This document shows, piece after piece, positions 1 to 7,641 of a stretch of DNA of 64,000 bases (positions are counted from its first letter, which is position 1; each line of letters starts with the position of its first letter). The notes below the pieces were generated by a model. It saw nothing but the letters and a program-made list of their open reading frames with translations. It was not told the origin of the DNA and ran no database searches. The translations under genes were made by a program, and so were the position numbers. Source of the DNA: Actinoallomurus soli (GTDB taxonomy: Bacteria; Actinomycetota; Actinomycetes; Streptosporangiales; Streptosporangiaceae); NCBI RefSeq assembly GCF_024055715.1, contig NZ_JAMXMV010000030.1, forward strand, positions 1-64,000. The letters run 5' to 3'.

Positions 1-161
1 CCGGGACGCCCGCGCCCCGGTGGACTCGGCGGTGCTGTTCGGGGGGGCGGCCGGGGGGGGGGGGCCGCGCCGACCACCGGGAAGCGGACGGCCCCGCGTA
101 CATCGGCCGTTCGCGGGTAGACGGACTCATCATCCGTCCGCGACAACGAAGGGAACGGTCG
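1..161. other. unassigned leading stretch with a G-run
   Basis: No gene can be supported here. The stretch contains a run of 12 G at 53-64 and a shorter G-run at 41-47. Such runs are prone to length error, so a gene entering from the left could be hidden by a frameshift. Nothing in the translated frames resembled a known family. Confidence 0.4.
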
Positions 162-344
162 ATGGCGATGCCGGGTGACCGAGCCCGTACCCATATCCCC
201 CCACCGCGTGAGATCTGGCCGAGCAGCGAGCTGTTCCGGGAGGTCGGCCGGCTCGTCGCCGAAGAACTCGAACGCCCCGCCTCCCACGTCCGCAGGCGGG
301 ATCCCGAGAACGCCGGCGGTGAGCAGAACCCCGACCGGGCGTGA
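162..344 (+). CDS. small hypothetical protein (60 aa), doubtful
   Basis: A 60-residue reading frame starts at ATG 162, behind a purine-rich AAGGGAA that could act as a ribosome site. The product is charged and has no Cys, signal peptide or membrane segment. A central segment (ELFREVGRLVAEEL) could form a helix. I do not recognise the family. The frame overlaps an alternative one of similar length, so it may not be a gene. Confidence 0.25.
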   Translation: MAMPGDRARTHIPPPREIWPSSELFREVGRLVAEELERPASHVRRRDPENAGGEQNPDRA

Positions 345-472
345 TCTGCGGCGTCCCATGCCGTCATGACGGGTGAATCGGACGCAATGGGCTTTCCGTC
401 ATATGTGGTGACTCGCCATTGCCCGGTCAGTACAGAGGAATGACCTGGTGGAGACCAGGGTAGATCCCGAGC

Positions 473-1000
473 GTGAGCGCTGCGTATACCAGACGGGCAC
501 GCTGGGTGACGTCCGTCGCGCTGGTCGCCTGCGCCGGGACGCTGCTGCTGACCGGCGCGCGTACCGATGAGCGGACCGACCCGCCCGGCCCGGGGGTCCC
601 GTCGGCGGGCCCGGACACCACCGCGCCGGGGGCGGCGTACGCCGACCGCTCCCGCGTCTTCGGACTCGTCATGGCCGGCCCGACGGCGGAGACCGTGCTG
701 TTCGCGCCGGCCCGCAAGGTCCAGCCCGGGGGACCGGAGACGGTGCACCCGGCGGACGTGGGGCGCTACGTGCCGCTGCGGCTGGCGTCCGGGGTGGTGA
801 TCCGGGCGTCCGCCCCGATCGCCAACGACGGCGTCACCGACTGGGTACGCGGGATCCGGCTCACCCCGGAGGAGTTCCGCACCCTGCTCATCAAGCTGCA
901 GACGCGACTCCATCCGCTGCTGGACAGGTCGCACATGTTCGAGCTGTGGTTCGACGGCCGGGGCCGGATCACCCGGATGCAGCACTACTTCAGTCCCTGA
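473..1000 (+). CDS. hypothetical secreted or membrane-anchored protein (175 aa)
   Basis: Starts at GTG 473. The N-terminus is positively charged, followed by one hydrophobic segment (about residues 12-28), as in a signal peptide or anchor. Residues about 30-60 are a Pro/Gly/Asp-rich linker typical of exported actinobacterial proteins. The rest is a soluble domain of about 115 residues ending at residue 175. I do not recognise the domain. The gene lies just upstream of another small exported protein on the same strand (25 bp gap), so the two may be co-transcribed at the cell surface. Confidence 0.55.
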   Translation: MSAAYTRRARWVTSVALVACAGTLLLTGARTDERTDPPGPGVPSAGPDTTAPGAAYADRSRVFGLVMAGPTAETVLFAPARKVQPGGPETVHPADVGRYVPLRLASGVVIRASAPIANDGVTDWVRGIRLTPEEFRTLLIKLQTRLHPLLDRSHMFELWFDGRGRITRMQHYFSP

Positions 1001-1024
1001 GCGGGACGTGGATCGGGGGGCCAG

Positions 1025-1426
1025 ATGAGATTTTCGATCGTCATGGCGGGCGCGCTCTTAGGAGCCGCGCTGGCGGCGACCGGCTGCCGTCAGAGGATCG
1101 AACCGGTGAACCGGGACGTGGACATCTCCCATCACCACACCGCCCGGGCCGGGTTGGCCCATCACCGGCTGTTCCGTGAGGTCCGGCACCGGCGGCCGTG
1201 GCTCTCGGCGTTCCGTGCGGGGGCCACCCCCGTACCGGAGCCGGCGGGAGGGCGACGACGGCCACCGGTGCGGCAGCCGAACGGATGCGCCACGAGCCAC
1301 GGGCCCGGCCACGGCGTCACGGTGCGCTGCGTGGACGGGTCCGGCGACGACATCGACCGTACGCACGAGTCGGTCTTCAGCGGGTCCGGCCGGGACGACG
1401 GGGACGACGGGGACAACGAGGACTGA
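1025..1426 (+). CDS. putative small lipoprotein (133 aa)
   Basis: The N-terminus is a signal peptide ending in a lipobox-like LAATGC, with the Cys at residue 21, so the product is probably lipid-anchored outside the membrane. The mature part is rich in His and Arg and ends in an acidic Asp/Gly tail (GDDGDDGD). No known domain is visible. It follows the preceding exported protein after 25 bp. The composition is low-complexity, so function cannot be guessed. The GC-rich shadow frames are long here, but this is the only one with a sensible export signal. Confidence 0.45.
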   Translation: MRFSIVMAGALLGAALAATGCRQRIEPVNRDVDISHHHTARAGLAHHRLFREVRHRRPWLSAFRAGATPVPEPAGGRRRPPVRQPNGCATSHGPGHGVTVRCVDGSGDDIDRTHESVFSGSGRDDGDDGDNED

Positions 1427-1612
1427 GATCCGCGTCCGGCGTTCGGGGCCGCCGCCCGGCGGCCCCGGGCCCGCGGGCACCTCGTCCGTTCCGGCCGTAC
1501 GCCGTGGGCCGCCCACGGGGTTTCACCTGAGCGCATTCTCATCGCAACGCCGCCGTCGCGCGCTCGGGACAGCATGAGGCGAGCGGCGGATCGTCACTGC
1601 GGAGTGAGCGCG

Positions 1613-1738
1613 ATGGTGAAGAACAGGCGCGGGATGCGGCGGATCACGGCACTCCTGGTCGGGTGCGGTGCGGCCGGACTGGCGATCGGCTGGCGCTATG
1701 CCGAACGCGGGAGCCCGCGGGCTATACCCGGTCGCTGA
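1613..1738 (+). CDS. possible tiny lipoprotein (41 aa)
   Basis: A 41-codon frame starts at ATG 1613, 8 nt after a GGAGTGAG ribosome-site-like stretch. It encodes a basic start, a hydrophobic segment with a lipobox-like LLVGC and a short basic tail. It runs 17 nt into the end of the convergent sulfotransferase gene. The signal is only the export-like N-terminus, so this is tentative. Confidence 0.25.
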   Translation: MVKNRRGMRRITALLVGCGAAGLAIGWRYAERGSPRAIPGR

Positions 1739-2633
1739 GCCGGTAGCCGAGACGGCCGAGCTCCGCCCCGGCGATCTTCTCCACCTGGGTCACCTGTTTG
1801 GGCGTCAGCTCCTCCTGCCACCGGCCGACGCCTCCGTCGTGGATGCCGTACAGCGCGGTGCGGGCGACCCGCTGGCCGAGGTAGTCGGACAGCGCCGAGA
1901 CGACCTCGCGGGGCCGGGCGACGAGCTCCTCGTACCGGATGGTGAACAGCTGCTCCTCGGGCGTCTGCGCGCGCAGCCGGGCGCTGAGCCGGATCGACCC
2001 CCGCCAGCGCAGCGCGCACTTCACCGCGACCCCGGCCTGGGGCCAGCGGGCGCGTTCGGTGACGTCCTCGACCCCGAAGAACGGATTGGGGAAGACCTCG
2101 TCGAGATTGGCGAACCCGGGCCGGAACCACGCCAGGCAACGCTCGTCCGTGAGCATCCCGGCGACGACGTCCCGGCCGTCCCGGATGATCTGGATGAGCT
2201 GCGCGTCGGGGAAGGCGTCGAGGATCACGTCCGTGCTGTAGATCAGGTCCGGGGTGGCGTCGGCGAAGCGCTGGACGCCGCGCGGGTCCGCGCACGTGCC
2301 GTCGGCGCCGATCCGGCCCAGCTCGCGGCAGTCCGCCGGGCACTCGCCGCAGCCCTCCCGCGTGACCTGCCAGGTGTGCGCGTACGCGTCGCGCAGCACC
2401 CGCGCCGCGCCCTGCCCGCGTTCCGTGGCGATCGAGGGCCGCCGGGCGAAGGCGTACACCGTCCGGACGACGCCGGGGCGCCCCAGCGTGACGTGGAATC
2501 CGGTGGAGCGTCTGAGAGCACGGGCGAGGAGGTCGGTTCCCGAGTGGGGCGCGCCCAGGACGAACACCGGGCGGCGGACCTTGGTGCCGTTGACCACCAG
2601 GATGTGGGGGGACGTCGTGCGCATGGGTCCCAT
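1722..2633 (-). CDS. sulfotransferase family protein (303 aa)
   Basis: A PAPS-dependent sulfotransferase would transfer a sulfo group from 3'-phosphoadenylyl sulfate to a hydroxyl or amine. The 5'-phosphosulfate loop is seen at residues 27-34 (LGAPHSGT), right after a beta strand. The 3'-phosphate motif IIRDGRD is at about 149-155. Length is normal for the family. Start chosen at ATG 2633 (a second ATG follows at 2624); the frame stays open to 2786 but the extension is Arg-rich and unlike protein. It lies 159 bp after the GH3 gene on the same strand, so an operon is possible. The acceptor substrate is unknown. Confidence 0.8.
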   Translation of the reverse strand: MGPMRTTSPHILVVNGTKVRRPVFVLGAPHSGTDLLARALRRSTGFHVTLGRPGVVRTVYAFARRPSIATERGQGAARVLRDAYAHTWQVTREGCGECPADCRELGRIGADGTCADPRGVQRFADATPDLIYSTDVILDAFPDAQLIQIIRDGRDVVAGMLTDERCLAWFRPGFANLDEVFPNPFFGVEDVTERARWPQAGVAVKCALRWRGSIRLSARLRAQTPEEQLFTIRYEELVARPREVVSALSDYLGQRVARTALYGIHDGGVGRWQEELTPKQVTQVEKIAGAELGRLGYRLSDRV

Positions 2634-2792
2634 CAGTCTGCCACCCCGGTCAGGTCGCCATCGCCCTGATCGCCACTCATGGGGCCTCTCTCCGGATGCG
2701 TCGGCCGTGCCCACGACCGGTTGACGGACACATCGGATGGTAGTGCCAGGAACCCGGATTTTGCCGCAGTAGCCTGTCCGAAACACGAAGAT

Positions 2793-3962
2793 TCAGGCGG
2801 AGCCGCGGCGCAGGTTCGCGACCCGTGCCCGCGCGGCGTCGGAGCCGCGCCGGTCCAGTCGCCCGGCCCGCAGGGCGCCGGCGAGACCGGAGACCACCGC
2901 CTGCCCGTCGCCGACCCGCTGAGAGCAGACGAGGATGAGGTCCATCCCGGCCCGCGCCGCCGCGACCGCCCGCTCCGCGTACGTGCCGAACCCCTCCAGG
3001 CCGCCCGCGTTGATCGCGTCGCTCACGGTGACGCCACGGAAGCCGATCCGGCCGCGGAGCTCCTCGAGGACCACGGGGGACAGGCCCGCGGGCCGCTTCG
3101 GATCCAGCGCCGGATAGACGGCCCAGGACGGCATCACGAGCCGGACCCCGGCCGTGATCGCCGGGGCGTACGGCGCCTCGTCGACGCTCCGCAGAGTCGA
3201 TCGCGGGACGCTCAGCGTGACGGGGCGCAGGTCGGTGTTCTCCTCGGCGCCGGCCGCGCCCAGCCCGGGAAAGTGCTTCACGGTCGCCGCGACCCCGGCC
3301 CGCTGCTGGGCCGTGACGAACGCGGCGCCCAGCCGGCCGCACACCGCCGGATCCGTGCTGTACGAGCGCCCCAGCCGGTCGGCGAAGTCGCCTTCCGCCC
3401 GATGGACGTCGAGGACCGGCGCGAGGTTGACGTTCATCCCGACGCCCGCGAGCAGCCGCCCGGCCTCGGTACCGGAGCGGGCCGCCGCCGTGACGGGATC
3501 GGACGCCTGGCCGATCTCCTTCTGCGACCTGACCGGACCGCCCGGCAGCCGCCGTACGCGGCCGCCCTCCTGGTCGGTCATCAGCAGCAGCGGATCCGTT
3601 CCCGCCTTCCGCGCGGCCTGCAGCCGCCGGGCCACCGAGGCGATCTGGTCGAGGCCGGAGACGTTGTCGGCGAAGAAGATGACGCCCGCCGTGGTCCCGG
3701 CCTCGATCTGCGCCAGCAGCGCGTCCGGGACGGCCGTTCCGGAGTAGGAGAAGATCACGCGCTGCCCGGCCTGCTGCTCCGGTGACAGGCCGGCCGTCGA
3801 GCCCAGGACGGCCGCGGGCACCGGCGCGAGCGCCGTGACGGTCAGACCGGCGCGGATCGCGTCCCGCCGCGTGAGCGGCCGGGCCGGGTCTTCCGCCGCG
3901 TTCCCCTGCGGCGGGTCTTCCCTCGCGTCCCGCCGGGTCGGCGGCCGGATCGGGTCTTCCAT
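2793..3962 (-). CDS. glycoside hydrolase family 3 (NagZ-like), Tat-type export signal (389 aa)
   Basis: GH3 beta-N-acetylhexosaminidase-like enzyme, probably acting on cell-wall or oligosaccharide substrates outside the membrane. The N-terminus has a twin-arginine motif (LTRRDAIRAG, residues about 31-40) before a hydrophobic stretch, indicating Tat export. The family motif KHFPGLG is present, and the nucleophile Asp is in the VTVSDAI segment. The NagZ His of the usual Asp-Ser-His loop is absent; AEENTD stands in its place, a form I associate with a separate subfamily. Start is ATG 3962; the open frame upstream is a shadow. Sulfotransferase follows downstream. Confidence 0.85.
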   Translation of the reverse strand: MEDPIRPPTRRDAREDPPQGNAAEDPARPLTRRDAIRAGLTVTALAPVPAAVLGSTAGLSPEQQAGQRVIFSYSGTAVPDALLAQIEAGTTAGVIFFADNVSGLDQIASVARRLQAARKAGTDPLLLMTDQEGGRVRRLPGGPVRSQKEIGQASDPVTAAARSGTEAGRLLAGVGMNVNLAPVLDVHRAEGDFADRLGRSYSTDPAVCGRLGAAFVTAQQRAGVAATVKHFPGLGAAGAEENTDLRPVTLSVPRSTLRSVDEAPYAPAITAGVRLVMPSWAVYPALDPKRPAGLSPVVLEELRGRIGFRGVTVSDAINAGGLEGFGTYAERAVAAARAGMDLILVCSQRVGDGQAVVSGLAGALRAGRLDRRGSDAARARVANLRRGSA

Positions 3963-4162
3963 GACGTCCCCCCGCTCGGAGGCCCCTCCGCGGCGGGGGG
4001 CCGCGCGGCCGCCCGCCGCCCGCGTGCGGGCCCCTTCTCCGATTGTGGAACGCCGCCGGGCACGGGACCCCGCCGGGGCCGGTGAGACGGCGATTCCTCC
4101 CGCCGTGACCGGGCATCGGCGCGACCACCCCCGCACCGGGCCGGGCCGGCCCATGGGACGGC

Positions 4163-4936
4163 TCAGTCGCCCATGATGTCGTCGGTCATGCGCTGGTTGC
4201 CGGCCAGCAGCCCGCCGTCGACGGGCAGCGTCGCGCCGCTGATCCACGCGGCCTCGTCGGAGGCGAGGAAGAGCACGGCGGCGGCGATGTCGTCCGGAGT
4301 GCCGACGCGCCGCAGCGGATACCAGCCGGCGACGCGGTCCAGGACGCCGGGACTCTGGCGCTCGCGCTCGTCCCACGCGCTCGTGCGGACCGTGCCCGGC
4401 GCGACCGCGTTGCAGCGGATCCCGCCCGGGCCGTACCGCACCGCGACGCCGCGGGTGAGGCTGAGGACACCCGCCTTGGCCGCGCTGTACGCCTCGTTCC
4501 CGAGATGGGTGAGGCCGTTCACCGAGGCCACGTTGACGATGACGCCGCCGCCCCGCCGCAGCATCGCCGGCAGGACCGCCTGGGTGCACAGGAACGTTCC
4601 CTTCAGGCACAGGTCGACGTCGCGGTCCCAGAGGTCCTCGGGCAGCTCTTCGAACGCGGCGTCGGTCGCGCCCCCGGCGTTGTTGACCAGGACGTCGACG
4701 GGCAGGTCCGCCAGCGCCGCCCGGACGCTCGCGCGATCGGTCACGTCGACGGCGACCGAACGGGCGCCGGGGATCTCACCGGCCGTGCGCTCGGCGCCGG
4801 CGGCGTCCAGGTCGGCGATGAGGACCCGCGCACCCTCCGCTCCGAACCGCAGGGCGATCGCCCGCCCGATCCCGGCACCGCCGCCGGTCACCACCACCGA
4901 ACGTCCTGAGAATCGCATCCCCCGATGATGCAGCAT
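4163..4936 (-). CDS. SDR family oxidoreductase (257 aa)
   Basis: Short-chain dehydrogenase/reductase, cytoplasmic, NAD(P)-dependent. Visible motifs: the TGGGAGIGRAI dinucleotide loop (about 16-26), NNAGG (about 89-93), catalytic Ser in ASVNG and the YSAAK pair (about 155-159), then GTVRT. The C-terminus LPVDGGLL is the usual SDR ending. The ATG at 4936 and a second at 4918 are both possible; neither has a strong ribosome site. The substrate cannot be inferred. A 30-residue remnant of another SDR C-terminus lies directly upstream on the same strand, so this locus once held two SDR genes. Confidence 0.88.
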   Translation of the reverse strand: MLHHRGMRFSGRSVVVTGGGAGIGRAIALRFGAEGARVLIADLDAAGAERTAGEIPGARSVAVDVTDRASVRAALADLPVDVLVNNAGGATDAAFEELPEDLWDRDVDLCLKGTFLCTQAVLPAMLRRGGGVIVNVASVNGLTHLGNEAYSAAKAGVLSLTRGVAVRYGPGGIRCNAVAPGTVRTSAWDERERQSPGVLDRVAGWYPLRRVGTPDDIAAAVLFLASDEAAWISGATLPVDGGLLAGNQRMTDDIMGD

Positions 4937-4960
4937 CGGTTCACGGCCCGATCGGGCAGG

Positions 4961-5055
4961 TCAGCGGCCCGGAAACGCGCCCCCGTTGATGTGGATCGCC
5001 TGGCCGGTGATGCGCCCGGCCGCCGGAATCCGGACGGGACGGGCGAGGAGTGACC
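4961..5055 (-). pseudogene. remnant of an SDR C-terminus
   Basis: On the minus strand a frame ending at TGA 4961-4963 reads AAGRITGQAIHINGG and then AFPGR before the stop. ITGQ..H..GG is the classic C-terminal signature of SDR enzymes. No SDR core precedes it: the upstream bases hold no Rossmann motif or catalytic YxxxK. It is best read as the decayed end of a second SDR gene, left between the intact SDR and the LD-carboxypeptidase gene. The rest of this 320-bp gap (to 5257) shows nothing else apart from the ribosome site of the next gene. Confidence 0.55.
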
Positions 5056-5257
5056 GGCGGGCTCCGGATCGTTAAGGGACGGCGAACACCGTATGATCGC
5101 ATTGCCGCGTGATCCGCGAGCCGATCGGGGACGTTGCTGACCGCATCGTGTCAGGGGTGCGCTGACACCACAGGCTCGGTCGCGCGACACCTCACCTCTT
5201 CCGCTGCGGGGGTTGTTGGTGCCATGCTCTGACGCAGCACATAACAAGGAGGGGCGG

Positions 5258-6214
5258 ATGCGCGACCCCGGGGGCGGTCAGCCATCGTCGCTGCACGCCG
5301 GGGATCGAGTCGCCGTCGTCGCCCCCAGTGGCCCGGTCGACTCCGACCGCCTCGAGCGCGGTGCCGCGGTGCTGCGGAGCCTGGGCCTCGAGGTGACGTT
5401 CGGGCGGCACGTGCTCGACGTCGCCCCCGGTCTGCCGCACCTCGCCGGCACCGACGCCGACCGCGCGGCCGACCTGCAGGCGGCCTGGTGCGACCCGGAG
5501 ATCGCGGCCGTCTTCTGCGCGCGCGGCGGATACGGCGCCGCGCGGGTCCTCGACCACCTCGACTGGGCCGCGCTCGGCCGCGCGGCACCGAAGCTCCTGC
5601 ACGGGTCCAGCGACATCACCGCCCTGCACGTCGCGTTCGGGCGGCGCCTCGGGGTGGCGACCTCGTTCGGGCCGATGGTCGCCTCCCTCATCGCCGACGC
5701 GGAGCCGGAGGCGCTCGACCACCTGCGGGCCGCCCTCTTCGACCGGGGCGCCCCGGTCGCCGGCACGCACGCGCTGCGCGCGGGCCGCGCGACGGGCACC
5801 CTGACGGGCGGGAACCTCGCCCTCCTGACCTCCTTGCTCGCCACGCCGTACGCACCGGAGCCCGCCACCGGCCGCATCGCCTTTCTCGAGGACGTCGGCG
5901 AGGCGCCCTACCGCGTCGACCGCATGCTCACCCAGCTCCGCCAGGCGGGCTGGTTCGACGGTGTCGCCGGGATCGTGCTCGGCACCTGGACCGGCTGCGG
6001 CGACCTCGACGCGGTGTTCGCCGACCGTCTCGGCCCGCTCGGCGTGCCGATCCTCGCGGGCGTGCCCGTCGGGCACGGCCCCCGGCAGCTCACCATCCGG
6101 CTGGGTGCCTCCGTCATGCTCGACGCGGACGCGCTCGTACTTCATCCGGGCGTGCCGGACGCCCGGGGCCGGCGGTCCGGACCTCCGGGCGCCTTCGCGG
6201 GGGAGACACCATGA
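5258..6214 (+). CDS. LD-carboxypeptidase, peptidase family S66 (318 aa)
   Basis: Serine peptidase of the LdcA/MccF family, which cleaves the terminal D-amino acid from muropeptide tetrapeptides during wall recycling, or inactivates peptide-nucleotide antibiotics. The nucleophile Ser is in GSSDIT (about 116-121). The Glu is in LEDVGE and a His follows in the GHGP segment near the C-terminus, matching the S66 Ser-Glu-His triad. Start at ATG 5258 is fixed by a strong AAGGAGGGG site; an upstream ATG at 5213 has none. The stop overlaps the next start (ATGA), so the two genes are translationally coupled. Confidence 0.88.
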   Translation: MRDPGGGQPSSLHAGDRVAVVAPSGPVDSDRLERGAAVLRSLGLEVTFGRHVLDVAPGLPHLAGTDADRAADLQAAWCDPEIAAVFCARGGYGAARVLDHLDWAALGRAAPKLLHGSSDITALHVAFGRRLGVATSFGPMVASLIADAEPEALDHLRAALFDRGAPVAGTHALRAGRATGTLTGGNLALLTSLLATPYAPEPATGRIAFLEDVGEAPYRVDRMLTQLRQAGWFDGVAGIVLGTWTGCGDLDAVFADRLGPLGVPILAGVPVGHGPRQLTIRLGASVMLDADALVLHPGVPDARGRRSGPPGAFAGETP

Positions 6215-7074
6215 CGACGTATGAACGCCGCGACCACCGGCCCGCCCCGGCCGGAGGTGACGACCGGGCCCTCGACTCGCTCGTCGTGCTGGTGGCCGAG
6301 AGCCACGGGTACGGCTGCCGACCCGTCCAGAACGACGCGATGCTCCTCGACGGCCCGCAACGTCTCCACATCGGCATGCGCAACCTGCGCCAGCTGGCCC
6401 GGCAGGTGCCGCGCGACGACTGGCCGGCCCTGGTCGCCGACCATGTCGGCACCATCATCACGGCGATCGAGGAGCCGCTCGACCTGCGCGACTTCCCGCT
6501 GGTGCGCGGGCTGCTGCGGGCCCGCGTCTATCCGGCCGAGGCCCGCACGGGCCGCCTCATCTGCCGGCCGTTCGCGCCGGGGCTCATCGAGGCGATCGTC
6601 GCCGACACCCCCACGACCGTGCGCACCATCGTCACCGACGACGCCGTGACGTGGCCGGTGACGGCCGACGAGCTGTTCGCCGTCGGCCGCGAGGGCGTGC
6701 GCGCCGACGGCCCGCTGGAGTGCGACGTCATCGACGACACCGGCATCCGCGTTCTGGAGGGGCAGACGTTCTACGCCGCGACGCACCTGCTCTGGCTGGA
6801 CGCCTACCTCGACCCCGGGCCGTACGGCGCGCTGGCCGTCGCCCCCACCCGGAGCGCGATCGCCGCCTGCGCCATCCGCAAGAACACCGCGCTGATCACG
6901 GCCGAGCGCCTGCTCGCCTTCGCCAGGAACGCCTACGACGAGGGGCCCGGGTCCCTCACCCCGGAGCTGTTCTGGAGCCGGGACGGCAGGCTCACCCTCC
7001 TGGAGACCCGCACGATCGGCGGCCGCCTGGTGCTGCCCGCCGACTTCATGCGCTTCCTCGACAGCCTCCCGTAA
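6211..7074 (+). CDS. conserved hypothetical protein (287 aa), resembles DUF1444
   Basis: Starts at ATG 6211, overlapping the LD-carboxypeptidase stop as ATGA, so the products are probably made together. It is a soluble protein without signal or membrane segments. The sequence has a His/Leu-rich start (HIGMRNLRQLARQ) and regularly spaced hydrophobic strands ending in LVLPADFMRF. It resembles DUF1444/YtpQ-type proteins of unknown role, but I hold that loosely. The coupling to a wall-recycling peptidase suggests a shared process, not a known one. Confidence 0.7.
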   Translation: MTTYERRDHRPAPAGGDDRALDSLVVLVAESHGYGCRPVQNDAMLLDGPQRLHIGMRNLRQLARQVPRDDWPALVADHVGTIITAIEEPLDLRDFPLVRGLLRARVYPAEARTGRLICRPFAPGLIEAIVADTPTTVRTIVTDDAVTWPVTADELFAVGREGVRADGPLECDVIDDTGIRVLEGQTFYAATHLLWLDAYLDPGPYGALAVAPTRSAIAACAIRKNTALITAERLLAFARNAYDEGPGSLTPELFWSRDGRLTLLETRTIGGRLVLPADFMRFLDSLP

Positions 7075-7173
7075 CCTGGCCACCTTCCTGGCACGATCCA
7101 CCGCGAATCAGGCTCTCTACGGCGCGCGGTTACGTATCCTGCTGAGGCGTTCGATCGACGGGAGGTCCGGGGC

Positions 7174-7641
7174 ATGGCGGTCCGAGTCCGTGACGTGGTC
7201 CGTGAGGTCGTAACGGAGGTCGCGCCGCAGGAGCTGCCGGTCGCCGAGGCGCTGGAGGCGTTCGACGACGACACGATCGTCCGGCGGCTGAGCCACCCCG
7301 GCCGGCGCCGCGAACCCCTCGGATTCGGCCTCGGCGAGCTCGTCGTCACCGTCACGCCGGTGCTGTGGATCGTCCTCGACGAACTGATCCGCAAGATCAC
7401 CGGGCAGGTGGGCAAACGGCTGTCCGGCCGGTGGCGGCGGAAGCGGCCGCCACGGACCATCCCCCCGCTGTCGCGGGCGCAGCTGGAGCTGGTGCGCCGC
7501 CGCGTGCTGGAGCTGGCGCCCGCCCGCGGCGTCGAGGCCCGGCAGGCCGAGGCTCTCGCCGACAGCCTTGTGGCCCATCTGGTGCTGACGGCCGGTGAGG
7601 CCGATGGGGACACCCCGGCGATCGACGATGCGGCCGGCTGA
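7174..7641 (+). CDS. hypothetical protein (155 aa), partner of the M48-like gene
   Basis: Starts at ATG 7174 behind GGGAGG. The product has an acidic N-terminal part (about 1-45) and one hydrophobic segment (LGELVVTVTPVLWIVLDEL, about 55-73). A very basic stretch (GKRLSGRWRRKRPP) and a helical C-terminus follow. I do not recognise the family. It overlaps the following peptidase gene by 14 nt, so the two are an operon. It may be a small membrane-associated partner of that peptidase. Confidence 0.65.
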   Translation: MAVRVRDVVREVVTEVAPQELPVAEALEAFDDDTIVRRLSHPGRRREPLGFGLGELVVTVTPVLWIVLDELIRKITGQVGKRLSGRWRRKRPPRTIPPLSRAQLELVRRRVLELAPARGVEARQAEALADSLVAHLVLTAGEADGDTPAIDDAAG

